From the NCBI GenBank assembly GCA_903932535.1, contig CAIZGR010000506.1, positions 1 through 37,305 on the forward strand: a stretch of 37,305 bases of DNA, given 5' to 3'. A program made the translations under genes and the position numbers. The notes beneath the pieces were generated by a model. That model saw nothing but the letters and a program-made list of their open reading frames with translations. It did not search any database and was not told the origin of the DNA. Position 1 is the stretch's first letter. Every line of letters begins with the position of its first letter. This document shows positions 30,682 to 37,252 of this stretch, piece after piece. This DNA comes from an uncultured Hyphomicrobiales bacterium. Lineage in GTDB: Bacteria > Pseudomonadota > Alphaproteobacteria > Rhizobiales > Beijerinckiaceae.

Positions 30682-30933
30682 ATGCCGACCTATTCCGAGA
30701 TCAGCGCCGCTACGACGATCGGATTTAACATCGGGTGGTGGTCGGGGTTTTTCGCGGCACTCGCGGTAGGGACCGCGTTAACTGGCGCGCTTGTGCTGAT
30801 CGTCGCACGGCGCGACATCCCGCCGCTGCGGACCCGAGATGAAATCCGCGCGGACATCCTGGCCCGGGAAGAAGCCGCCGGCCACAAGGCTGCGAAGGCC
30901 GTTGCTGAGAAGCGCTGGAAGGGCACGCCATGA
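30682..30933 (+). CDS. small membrane protein, 83 aa
   Basis: One hydrophobic segment (about residues 14-43: NIGWWSGFFAALAVGTALTG, then ALVLIVA), followed by a basic and charged cytoplasmic tail. It shares the repeated upstream sequence (CGGAAGGGGAAGTGACCATG) with the previous gene. Role unknown. Confidence 0.65.
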   Translation: MPTYSEISAATTIGFNIGWWSGFFAALAVGTALTGALVLIVARRDIPPLRTRDEIRADILAREEAAGHKAAKAVAEKRWKGTP

Positions 30934-31112
30934 AATGCCCCTACTGCAGCAGGAGGTTCGACGACGCCGCATCGGCGCGCACGCACGTCAAAGTGAAGCA
31001 CCCGGGTCGGAAACTGCCGACATCCCCACCCAGAGACGATGATGAAAGCGAGGCTGATCGGATGATCGAGGCGGGGCAGACCAAAGCGGCCCGAGGGAAG
31101 GACACGCCATGA
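30930..31112 (+). CDS. single C2H2 zinc-finger protein, 60 aa
   Basis: Residues 3-24 form a classical C2H2 finger: CPYC, then F, then H-x4-H (CPYCSRRFDDAASARTHVKVKH). An acidic/basic tail follows. It may bind nucleic acid or a protein partner. ATGA overlaps on both sides. Confidence 0.7.
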   Translation: MKCPYCSRRFDDAASARTHVKVKHPGRKLPTSPPRDDDESEADRMIEAGQTKAARGKDTP

Positions 31113-31474
31113 CCACGCGCCCGATCCGCACCTACGCCATCAGCGTCGACGGCCGCGAGCCCGGCCTCTACTGCGCCAGATCCACCAGCAAGGCTCGCTA
31201 CAGCGCATGGATCGACTTCCACGAGGCCTGGCAGGACGCGACGTTCCTTGAGTTTTTGCGGCGGGCGAAAGTCAGTGTTGTCCCAAATTCCTGCGGTTCC
31301 GGAGACCGCATCGTGGTCCTCGGGCGCGCGGCAACGCGCGTCCACTACCAAGGGATCGGGCAGACCTACGCCCGCCCTCCCCAGCCCTACCAGAACGTCC
31401 GTTTCGTCTACGACGGTGAGGACCAGATCAGGGTCGCACACTGGTCAGACGTCAGCGAGGCTGCGCCGTGTTGA
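31109..31474 (+). CDS. hypothetical protein, 121 aa
   Basis: Beta-rich (IRTYAISVDGREPGLYCARS), with an aromatic middle (WIDFHEAWQDATFLEFL) and a strand SGDRIVVLGRAATRVHY. Unassigned. Confidence 0.6.
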   Translation: MTTRPIRTYAISVDGREPGLYCARSTSKARYSAWIDFHEAWQDATFLEFLRRAKVSVVPNSCGSGDRIVVLGRAATRVHYQGIGQTYARPPQPYQNVRFVYDGEDQIRVAHWSDVSEAAPC

Positions 31475-31719
31475 ACGAGCCGCAGCCAGAATTTGAAGGT
31501 GCCGTCGACGCTGCCCGCGACAGCGCCGACGAGGCGTGCGCCGACGCTGTGATCGCGTTCGCGAAGTGGGCCCCGGCAGGGTGGTCGATGACAGAAGATG
31601 AGTGGCGTCGATCCTTCGATGAGCCGCCGCCGACTGGGTCCTACCGGGACGGCTACGCCGCGGCTTTGGAGGGACTGGTGGCTGCGGCCGAGATGCTCAC
31701 AGGGAAGCGAACGGGGTAG
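31468..31719 (+). CDS. last gene of the rightward operon, hypothetical 83 aa
   Basis: GTG start, overlapping the previous gene by seven bases. Acidic helical protein with AAALEGLVAAAEML near the end. It ends 13 bases before the convergent partition gene. No terminator hairpin is visible between them, so transcription may run on. Confidence 0.55.
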   Translation: MLNEPQPEFEGAVDAARDSADEACADAVIAFAKWAPAGWSMTEDEWRRSFDEPPPTGSYRDGYAAALEGLVAAAEMLTGKRTG

Positions 31720-31732
31720 TTCTGCCCCTCAC

Positions 31733-32047
31733 TCACGGCTCCAGATCTCTCCCCTTCGTCAGCCTGACCTGGGCCAACTTTTCCTCGAGCGCCAGCACGG
31801 CGTGCTGGAGCGTCAGGCCGGACGGCCAGTTGTAGGCCCGGCATATTGCGGCGAACCGCTGGACCGTGTCTGGGCTGGCCTTCATGTTGAACTGCTGGGT
31901 CCTGCCGGTCCTCCACGGGCCAAGTAGAGGGGACGGCGCCGGGGCTGCCGTAAACGGCTCGCTGTAGCCGTGGGCCGTCAGGACCTCGCGCATCCCCGCG
32001 ACGTTGAGCCGATCGGACGGCCGTGCGCGCTCCGGGTTCTGGCTCAT
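31733..32047 (-). CDS. small partition protein (ribbon-helix-helix-like, ParA partner)
   Basis: A 104-residue protein. The conserved part is QFNMKASPDTVQRFAAICRA, then LTLQHAVLALEEKLAQ, a short beta strand followed by two helices. This fits the small DNA-binding partners that follow ParA on alphaproteobacterial plasmids. The N-terminal half is flexible. It overlaps the ParA stop (ATGA), giving the usual two-gene partition operon. It would bind a centromere-like site and load ParA. Confidence 0.6.
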   Translation of the reverse strand: MSQNPERARPSDRLNVAGMREVLTAHGYSEPFTAAPAPSPLLGPWRTGRTQQFNMKASPDTVQRFAAICRAYNWPSGLTLQHAVLALEEKLAQVRLTKGRDLEP

Positions 32048-32715
32048 GCCGCCACCTGCTGCAGGAGCTCGTCGACGAAGGCGTCCGCGTTCTCAATGGC
32101 GCTCGACAGCTTTCCGACGCGCGCACCGCTGTCCTTCAGGCCCGCCAGTGTCCCGCCGAAGCTGAAGATCGCCCGGTAGGCCTCCCTGTCGGCGATCTGC
32201 GTCGCGAAGGTCGGGATGCCGTCCTCCGCAAAGGAGGCTTGGATGAACGCCTGCCCTGTCGGTCGAACAGCGGCGCTCGTACGGGTGAAGATGACGGCAA
32301 AGGGGATACGCCGGCGCGAGACGCGCTCTTGGTCCTTGATCAACTGGATGTGCCGGACCGTCTGCTCGGCGTCCAGTTGAGACCCCTGCGTGGGGATGAT
32401 CACGAAATCGGAGAGGGCCGTGGCGTAAGCCGCCATCTGCCCGGCCCTGCCCTCGAGGTCCACGACCACGTAGGCGGCCGTCGCCGCGGAGGCGTCGATC
32501 TGGCGGACGAACTCATTGGGGGCGCCAGCTGGAACGACCTGGAGATTCTTCGGAACGCCGGCACCTCGCGCTGCCCAGAGCGAGACGGCTCCGTTCGGGT
32601 CGGCGTCGATCAGGATGACGCTGATCCCACGCTCGGCCAGAATCGTCGAGAGCAGAGTGGCCGTGGTCGTTTTGCCTACCCCTCCCTTTGGAGAAGTCAC
32701 GGAGATGACCGGCAT
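32044..32715 (-). CDS. parA: ParA-type partition ATPase
   Basis: A 223-residue P-loop ATPase with the deviant Walker A KGGVGKTT (residues 10-17, Lys10 and Lys15), the strand VILIDADPNG (Asp37, Asp39) and the switch region YVVVDLEGRAGQ. It lacks the N-terminal HTH of P1/F ParA, so it is the short type (type Ib-like) used by plasmids. With the partner downstream it would keep a low-copy replicon stable. Such a gene is unusual next to lysis genes unless the element is also a plasmid. Good ribosome site (AAAGGA). Confidence 0.88.
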   Translation of the reverse strand: MPVISVTSPKGGVGKTTTATLLSTILAERGISVILIDADPNGAVSLWAARGAGVPKNLQVVPAGAPNEFVRQIDASAATAAYVVVDLEGRAGQMAAYATALSDFVIIPTQGSQLDAEQTVRHIQLIKDQERVSRRRIPFAVIFTRTSAAVRPTGQAFIQASFAEDGIPTFATQIADREAYRAIFSFGGTLAGLKDSGARVGKLSSAIENADAFVDELLQQVAA

Positions 32716-32770
32716 GGGGCGTCCTTTCGTGCAGGCCTGCCCTACGAATTACTCCGGAACCATTAACAGG

Positions 32771-32844
32771 GCGTGAACCCGACGATGGTCTATCCCCCCT
32801 CTAGCGGTCTCCTATCGGAAGACCTGATGGCTTTGGGTTCACGC
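32771..32844. promoter_or_regulatory. 10-base inverted repeat flanking the parA leader
   Basis: GCGTGAACCC (32771-32780) and GGGTTCACGC (32835-32844) are perfect complements, separated by 54 bases. They lie between the WGR gene end and parA, in the leader of the partition operon. They are a candidate operator or partition site for the small DNA-binding protein. Confidence 0.55.
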
Positions 32845-33096
32845 GTATCCCTTGCGCTGCTTCCGCCGTAGCCACGTCTCCAGAGAGACCTGCGCCGACC
32901 CTGTGTCATGGTGGAGTTCGACGGCGTGCTGGCCGCCTCGCGTCCCGATCCTGCCCCACTCACGGACAAGGCTCTGCTCGCCGAAGAGGTTCGGCTGCAC
33001 GCTCATGACGTAGTAGCGATAGGCGTTCTTCGCTGGGTCTATCCTCTCGACGACGACCGAAAGGCGGTCGTCTTTGGTGGTGCTGTCGTCGCGCAC
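32839..33096 (-). CDS. WGR-domain protein, 85 aa
   Basis: A single WGR domain: RLSVVVERIDPAKNAYRYYV, then SVQPNLFGEQSLVREWGRIG, which contains the W-G-R triplet. WGR domains bind nucleic acids or DNA ends in larger proteins; free-standing copies are common on alphaproteobacterial plasmids, function unknown. The GTG at 33096 is preferred to a TTG at 33150 because GGAGG sits five bases upstream. Confidence 0.8.
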   Translation of the reverse strand: MRDDSTTKDDRLSVVVERIDPAKNAYRYYVMSVQPNLFGEQSLVREWGRIGTRGGQHAVELHHDTGSAQVSLETWLRRKQRKGYA

Positions 33097-33164
33097 TCTG
33101 GCCTCCGGTCTCCCCGGATCGATCCTGAGTCTCGCGATTCGTGCTGTCAATCAGGTCCGCAGCG

Positions 33165-33812
33165 TCAGCCTGGCGTGTTCCTGCGGGCGATCAGCGCGCC
33201 AAGACGCGCCACAGAGGACAGTAGGGCAGGGGATTCCTCCCTCTTCATGTAGGGACTCAAGGTTCGTTGCCGGGAACTGGCATCCGGGGCGGGGCGCCTC
33301 GGGGGCAGGGCAGGTGGCTTGCGAGGCGCGATCGCGTAGGCGTTGGCCACAGAGATCGGCCGGCGCGCCCCCTTGCGGTCGACGCCCATCCTCCAGCGCT
33401 TCTGGACGGAGAGGAACCCGATCGCCTCCAGTTGGCGGATCGCAGCCTGGGCGGTCGTCGGCGAGCACCCGTTGTCCGCGGCGATTCGCGCAAAGCCGAC
33501 GGCGAGTTCGCCGGTCTGCATGTTGAGCCGCACGTCGAGGAGGTAGAGGCCGACGATGAGGGCGGCCGCGGTGACCGCGCCGCGCCAGCGCTGGTCGCGC
33601 AGCCACGCCTTGGTCTCGTGGCGCTCGATCGCCGTGAGGACGATCCGGGCCTCCCGTCCTTCGAGCACGCTGGGCGCGCGCGGCGGGGCAGGGAGGGGAG
33701 GGGGCGTACTCGCCCCTGCGTTGGCGCGTCTGGCGTAAAGCGCCCGCCTGCGGGCTTCTGCGCGGCGTGGCAGGCCTCGCAGTTGGCGATCGATGGTGGC
33801 AACGAGGCGCAA
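33165..33812 (-). CDS. winged-helix protein, candidate plasmid replication initiator
   Basis: The 215-residue protein starts at TTG 33812, which follows GGAGGGG closely. Basic N-terminus, a Pro-rich linker, then a winged-helix core (about residues 60-145): LTAIERHETKAWLRDQRW, VGLYLLDVRLNMQTGEL, PTTAQAAIRQLEAIGFLSVQ. The shape is that of replication or copy-control proteins on alphaproteobacterial plasmids. It lies upstream of the WGR/ParA/partner set in one direction and has a long structured leader. A transcription regulator is an equally possible reading. Confidence 0.45.
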   Translation of the reverse strand: MRLVATIDRQLRGLPRRAEARRRALYARRANAGASTPPPLPAPPRAPSVLEGREARIVLTAIERHETKAWLRDQRWRGAVTAAALIVGLYLLDVRLNMQTGELAVGFARIAADNGCSPTTAQAAIRQLEAIGFLSVQKRWRMGVDRKGARRPISVANAYAIAPRKPPALPPRRPAPDASSRQRTLSPYMKREESPALLSSVARLGALIARRNTPG

Positions 33813-33981
33813 TGGCCCCTCCTTCGGTTCCGGGTTGCGGGACCGCTCGGAAGGGAGGCGACGGCGTTTTCGGGCAAAACTCCGCCCGTCCTGAAAAAGG
33901 ACTTGCGTCGGGTCTGGGTTTTGTGGAAGGATCGGTTTTGCGAGAACTCGATCACCACCACAGAATTTCCGGTTCGCCGGG

Positions 33982-34010
33982 CCCGCCCTTCGAGGCGGGT
34001 TTTCTGTTTC
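33982..34010 (+). terminator. rho-independent terminator on the strand opposite the Rep-like gene
   Basis: CCCGCC (33982-33987), loop CTTCGA, GGCGGG (33994-33999), then TTTTCTGTTT. The T tract follows only on the plus strand, while every annotated gene here is on the minus strand. It therefore ends a plus-strand RNA, possibly a short antisense RNA against the leader. Confidence 0.6.
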
Positions 34011-34143
34011 TGGCTCCTGCATCTCCTGTGAGAGAACCGCGACTCACGCGGGTAACTCGGCAGCGTACCGAGGAAACCCACAGCCGGCAACAGCAAGCCC
34101 CGCCGGCGCTCTGGGATGATGGTTAAGATCGGTCCCGAAATTC

Positions 34144-34159
34144 CATAATCGCCATTATG
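34144..34159. promoter_or_regulatory. AT-rich palindrome in the Rep-like gene upstream region
   Basis: CATAAT-CGCC-ATTATG is a perfect 6-4-6 palindrome. CATAAT could serve as a -10 on either strand, so it may mark a promoter and its operator, but no clear -35 is visible. Confidence 0.4.
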
Positions 34160-34203
34160 CGAATCGCGTTCCGCCGCAGACGCGCCCATTTCTCAGGCCC
34201 AGA

Positions 34204-34244
34204 AACGACGAAAAGCCCCCGCCCGGCCGAAGCCGAGCGGGGGC
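34204..34244 (-). terminator. strong rho-independent terminator after the holin pair
   Basis: Stem GCCCCCGC-T-CGGC, loop TTCG, GCCG-G-GCGGGGGC (34215-34244), then TTTTCGTCGTT on the minus strand. It lies 22 bases past the stop codon of the last lysis-block gene and separates that operon from the Rep-like region. Confidence 0.85.
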
Positions 34245-34266
34245 GCGAATAGGTGTGTGGCGTCGG

Positions 34267-34647
34267 TCAGTTGCCTGTGGGCTTCTTCCTGGCTGGGGCC
34301 TCGTCGTCGTGGACGTGGTCCCGAAACGCTTGCTCGAGCGCGTGCAACTCGACGGCGACGCCCTTCAGGTCGATCCGGATGTCGGAGATCTGCGCCGTCT
34401 GGGCCTCGTCGATTGCGATCCGGCCTTCGATCTGATGCTGGAATTCGGCGATGCTGCCGATCAGGGTGTGGAACTCGCCCTCGAGCTTGCTCTCCTGCTC
34501 GCCGTTTTTCTCGACGGCGTTGAGCGTCCACCCCGCGAGGGCGACGATCGTCATCAGGACAGCTGTGATCGCGGCGCCCACCAGCGCCTTGCCGACCGTG
34601 GTGGCGAAGGCGCGCTCGGCACCGAGTTTCGCGTCGTCGAAGGTCAT
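34267..34647 (-). CDS. holin/antiholin-like membrane protein, 126 aa
   Basis: One membrane segment (about residues 20-42: ALVGAAITAVLMTIVALAGW), a cytoplasmic N-terminus, then a long coiled coil (SIAEFQHQIEGRIAIDEAQT onward) and a charged end DDEAPARKKPTGN. Such single-span proteins with a charged coil occur beside holins. It starts in ATGA overlap with the gene upstream and is followed by a strong terminator. Confidence 0.55.
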   Translation of the reverse strand: MTFDDAKLGAERAFATTVGKALVGAAITAVLMTIVALAGWTLNAVEKNGEQESKLEGEFHTLIGSIAEFQHQIEGRIAIDEAQTAQISDIRIDLKGVAVELHALEQAFRDHVHDDEAPARKKPTGN

Positions 34648-34925
34648 TGCGCCGCTCCCCGGAAGATGACGGCCACGATCGCCGCGGCGCCGATCATGAG
34701 CGCCACGAAGAAGAGGATCCGCGCGACCCCGAACCGTCGCACCCAGGCGACCCGATCCTCGTAGGCCTTGGCCAGCGTGCAGGTGTAGGCGAACCCTGCC
34801 GCCATGACGGCGAGTTCGGCTGGGAATACCGCGTGCACGAGCGCCGAGAGCGCGAAGCACCCGATCAGGTAGCGGTCGGCGAATCGGTTTGCCGCCCACA
34901 TCATCAGTTCACGCTCTTCCGTCAT
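34644..34925 (-). CDS. holin-like membrane protein, 93 aa
   Basis: Three hydrophobic segments (YLIGCFALSALVHAVF, LAVMAAGFAYTCTLAKAY, ILFFVALMIGAAAIVAVIF) and a short N-terminus. The ATG at 34925 has AAAGGA before it; an earlier Met at 34949 is less likely. Size and shape match class I holins. It is followed directly by a coupled single-span protein, so they may be a holin/antiholin pair. The endolysin lies further upstream in the same block. Confidence 0.6.
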   Translation of the reverse strand: MTEERELMMWAANRFADRYLIGCFALSALVHAVFPAELAVMAAGFAYTCTLAKAYEDRVAWVRRFGVARILFFVALMIGAAAIVAVIFRGAAQ

Positions 34926-35033
34926 CGCGTCCTTTCGCCCTCGCGCCATGGCGGGTCTTGTCGAATCGTCCTCCGGTCGCGAGAATGCCCGTATGGCGGT
35001 CCTGCGATCCTCAACCGATCGTGTGGCTTCCTA

Positions 35034-35068
35034 GAGCCGGCGGCGGGTTGCCGCCCGTCCGCCGGCTC
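35034..35068. repeat. large hairpin, 10-base perfect arms
   Basis: GAGCCGGCGG (35034-35043) pairs with CCGCCGGCTC (35059-35068), and the loop contains CGGG/CCCG. It can form RNA structure on either strand. No T tract follows, so it is not a simple terminator. Its loop overlaps the -35 of the tRNA-like gene promoter. Confidence 0.6.
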
Positions 35069-35076
35069 GCTATGAT
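35048..35076 (+). promoter_or_regulatory. promoter of the tRNA-like gene
   Basis: TTGCCG (35048-35053), a 17-base spacer and TATGAT (35071-35076), with the predicted start close to 35083, right before the tRNA-like sequence at 35087. The only plus-strand unit in this minus-strand block. Confidence 0.6.
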
Positions 35077-35086
35077 GGATTGGCAG

Positions 35087-35174
35087 GCTCGGGTGACTGA
35101 GCGGTTGAAGGTGGCTTTGAGGGCTAGGGAACGCCGGCTATCCCTCGCGGGTTCGAATCCCGCCCCGGTCTGCA
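35087..35174 (+). tRNA. tRNA-Ser-like RNA with aberrant anticodon arm
   Basis: The acceptor 5' strand GCTCGGG pairs with CCCGGTC at 35164-35170, with one mismatch and one G-U. The D arm is ACT/GGT with loop GAGCGGTTGAA, as in class II tRNAs. The T arm is GCGGG-TTCGAAT-CCCGC, perfect. Between them are 34 bases, the right length for an anticodon arm plus long variable arm. However, the anticodon stem is weak, position 33 is not T, and AGGGA/TCCCT pairs instead. An anticodon cannot be assigned. It may be a degenerate tRNA, a tRNA mimic or an attachment core. Confidence 0.6.
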
Positions 35175-35176
35175 CA

Positions 35177-35545
35177 TCACCCCCTACGCCCGCCCCTCCC
35201 CTCGTGGGTTTGCGCCTCAGCGATCGGCAGTGCCGCCGCTCTGATTCGCCCCGACGCGATGCCTTCGATGATCGCTGCCGCGAGCGCTTCCGCTGCCGGC
35301 GCCGCGATGGCGGCGACAAGAGGCCCCTCCGCGGACAGCGCCGTGTCGATGACGAGATCAGCGACGACCTCGGCGTCCTGCACATTCGCCGTTCGCGTCA
35401 CGAGGTGCGAGGCGACGGCGTACAGCGCGCGGACGTCGGCGCCAGTGAGTGTGGCCCTGCCGATCTTGACGGCGGGAGGATACCCCGTGGAGACGGGCTG
35501 CGTCATCCACGGGGCGATTTGGCTGAGCCAGTCGGCCACCCTCAC
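35177..35545 (-). CDS. hypothetical lysis-block protein, 122 aa
   Basis: Ala-rich helical protein without a clear membrane segment (DVRALYAVASHLVTRTANV, then GPLVAAIAAPAAEALAAAII). The start overlaps the lipoprotein stop (ATGA). It ends just before the tRNA-like gene on the other strand. Function unknown. Confidence 0.6.
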   Translation of the reverse strand: MRVADWLSQIAPWMTQPVSTGYPPAVKIGRATLTGADVRALYAVASHLVTRTANVQDAEVVADLVIDTALSAEGPLVAAIAAPAAEALAAAIIEGIASGRIRAAALPIAEAQTHEGRGGRRG

Positions 35546-35883
35546 GGTAGCGCCTTCGGGTAGACGGCCTTGATGCCCTCGTAGAGGTCGAACACGGCGA
35601 CGCCGGCCGTGACCCAGTTGATGGACTTGCCGTTGCCGATATCGGCGCAGGCCGCGCTGACGGTCGCGAAGTCCTTCTGGACCTGCTCATTGAGGTGCTC
35701 GACGACCAGAGATGCCGGCGACAGATCGTCCGTACAGAACGACGTCACGGCGGTCTTGGCATCCGCCTTGACTGCCGAGATGGTGACCTTCGGGGCAGAC
35801 CCCGTGCTGTCCTTCGACGCGCAGCCGGCGAGCGGGATGGGCAGTGCGAGCAGGAGCGCTCCGAGAATGACGATTCGGTTCAT
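35542..35883 (-). CDS. small lipoprotein (possible spanin-like)
   Basis: Signal sequence MNRIVILGALLLALPIPLAG followed by Cys20 in a lipobox (L-A-G-C), so it should be lipidated in the outer or inner membrane. The mature part of about 93 residues has two more Cys. Its place between a holin candidate and other lysis genes suggests a role such as outer-membrane spanin, but o-spanins are usually more Pro-rich and overlap an i-spanin, which is not seen. Confidence 0.65.
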   Translation of the reverse strand: MNRIVILGALLLALPIPLAGCASKDSTGSAPKVTISAVKADAKTAVTSFCTDDLSPASLVVEHLNEQVQKDFATVSAACADIGNGKSINWVTAGVAVFDLYEGIKAVYPKALP

Positions 35884-35910
35884 GGTGGGTTCCTCGGTGT
35901 GGTGTGCCGG

Positions 35911-36330
35911 TTACGGCTTCGCCGCGGGTGGAACGGGACTCATCTGCGCCTGGAGCCGACCGATCTGCCCGACGATGATCGAGGCCGCGAGTTCCGGCGT
36001 GAGACCGGTCGCGGCGACGGCCTTGGACAGCACCGGCGACGACGCCTTGACGATCGCGTTGGCCGCGGCGGCGACGCCCGGCGACGATACGGTGATCGAC
36101 TTGCCGGCGAGATTGTCGAGCGCGGCCGCGACGAGTTTGCCGGCCTCGTTCGCGCAGGCCGCCTCGATCTGCGTCTGGTAGGCGGAGGCTACTGCGATCC
36201 CAACGCCCTTGAGGCCCGCAAAGACGACGGTGCCGAGAGCGGGGATAGCCGCCGCGACGAGGGCCAAGATGTACGGCTGCAGCCAGGCGACGATCGGCGC
36301 CGCCGCGACTGCGGTTGCAGGGTCGGTCAT
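35911..36330 (-). CDS. holin-like protein, 139 aa
   Basis: One strong membrane segment near the N-terminus (WLQPYILALVAAAIPALG, then TVVFAGLKGVGIAVA), followed by an amphipathic helical domain with Ala/Asn/Val and no further span. Small proteins with WLQPY-type N-termini are common beside endolysins in alphaproteobacterial phages and are thought to be holins. The gene follows the endolysin after one small gene. Confidence 0.55.
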   Translation of the reverse strand: MTDPATAVAAAPIVAWLQPYILALVAAAIPALGTVVFAGLKGVGIAVASAYQTQIEAACANEAGKLVAAALDNLAGKSITVSSPGVAAAANAIVKASSPVLSKAVAATGLTPELAASIIVGQIGRLQAQMSPVPPAAKP

Positions 36331-36521
36331 GAGATTTTCCTCGGGGATGCGCGGATGCCGCCGCGCGTCGGGTCCTCAGGAAGTCATCCCTGCCCGGGTG
36401 GAGGAAGACACCCGGGCGGCGGACCTCGCGCGGGACGGGTGGTGGTCGCCGGCCAGAAGGTCGGCGCTTCGAACCCGCGCGAAAGGCTCTACTGTCCACA
36501 CTCAGGCGTGCAGTGAGATCA
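36331..36521. other. 191-base gap with a strong hairpin
   Basis: Contains the perfect stem GCCCGGGTG (36392-36400), loop GAGGAAGA, CACCCGGGC (36409-36417). No T tract follows on either strand. Otherwise nothing recognisable. It may be an RNA processing or pause site between lysis genes. Confidence 0.5.
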
Positions 36522-36707
36522 CTAGGGGTCGATCGGCGGGAATTCCGGCTTGTGGACAGGAACCGGCGCGGGCGAGAATTCCGCCAAGACCGCGTCAATC
36601 TTCGCTATCTGAAGGAGCGCGATATCGTCATCGCGCTTGATCTTGAGCAGGAGGCGCGCGTTGCGCAGCGTTTCGACGAGCGCCGCGATGGTTTCGGCTT
36701 CGGTCAT
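36522..36707 (-). CDS. small coiled-coil protein, 61 aa
   Basis: Helical N-terminal 45 residues (MTEAETIAALVETLRNARL, then LLQIAKIDAVLAEF) and a Pro-rich tail. It starts two bases past the endolysin stop. Unknown function. Confidence 0.6.
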   Translation of the reverse strand: MTEAETIAALVETLRNARLLLKIKRDDDIALLQIAKIDAVLAEFSPAPVPVHKPEFPPIDP

Positions 36708-36708
36708 G

Positions 36709-37242
36709 TCAGGCCGTCTTCAGCATCGCGATAGCGCGCGCTTCGATATCCTCCCCGCGCGCCGCCCAGCCCTTGCCGAAATACACCCAAGTCTTCAGCG
36801 AGCGCCAGAACGACATTCGCCGAGCGCAAACCGCATGGATGAGGCCGGACTTGTCGCCGTAATTCTGGATTGCCCCAAGCGTTTCAAGGCCAAAGACGCC
36901 GTCAACCGAGACGCCCAAGGCCCGTTGCAGGTCGCGCGTCGCCTGTACCGCGCCTTCATTGACCGCCGTGTCAAACAGAACCAGATCGAGGCCGGGATAA
37001 AGCTCATCCCCCCGAACCTGTGTCCAATATTCACTTCGATAGATCGCCTGCAATTCGTCGTCTGTCACGACGCGGACGGAGCGGATCGGGAGGCCCTGTT
37101 TCCGGCGCCACGCGTCATAGCTCCGCTGTGTGAGGCCACTTTCGGTCGCGCCGCCCGGATCATGCGGATTGTTGCTGAATTGGTGAAACCCCTCGAATTT
37201 CTCCATTTCCTCGAAGCAAGCGGAAAAGTTCGATGCAGTCAT
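36709..37242 (-). CDS. GH108-family endolysin (N-acetylmuramidase)
   Basis: A 177-residue peptidoglycan hydrolase. The N-terminal catalytic region (KFEGFHQFSNNPHDPGGATE, then SGLTQRSYDAWR) has Glu17 in EKFEGF as the catalytic acid and the DPGGATESGLT signature that parallels GGPTKYGIT of ZliS-type enzymes. The C-terminal half (VLFDTAVNEGAVQATRDLQR, then VSVDGVFGLETLGAI) is the putative peptidoglycan-binding domain of the same family. No signal peptide, so export would need a holin; several candidates follow. Confidence 0.88.
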   Translation of the reverse strand: MTASNFSACFEEMEKFEGFHQFSNNPHDPGGATESGLTQRSYDAWRRKQGLPIRSVRVVTDDELQAIYRSEYWTQVRGDELYPGLDLVLFDTAVNEGAVQATRDLQRALGVSVDGVFGLETLGAIQNYGDKSGLIHAVCARRMSFWRSLKTWVYFGKGWAARGEDIEARAIAMLKTA

Positions 37243-37252
37243 GGTCTGGTCC

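Larger units (their letters stand above)
33813..34203. other. structured leader region of the Rep-like gene
   Basis: About 390 bases with no credible gene. On the mRNA strand it holds hairpins GTCCT-AGGAC and CGGGC-GCCCG. On the opposite strand it holds a terminator at 33982-34010. It also carries the palindrome CATAAT-CGCC-ATTATG at 34144-34159, which may be a promoter operator. A longer frame upstream of the TTG (to 34022 or 34189) is probably not translated. Confidence 0.5.

Noticed and set aside
33813..34189. N-terminal extensions of the Rep-like gene to 34022 or 34189
   Set aside because: The extension runs through hairpins and the opposite-strand terminator. The TTG at 33812 has a far better ribosome site and better coding bias.
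35087..35174. Suppressor tRNA with anticodon CTA
   Set aside because: CTA occurs in the arm region, but position 33 and the flanking stem do not fit, so no anticodon can be claimed.
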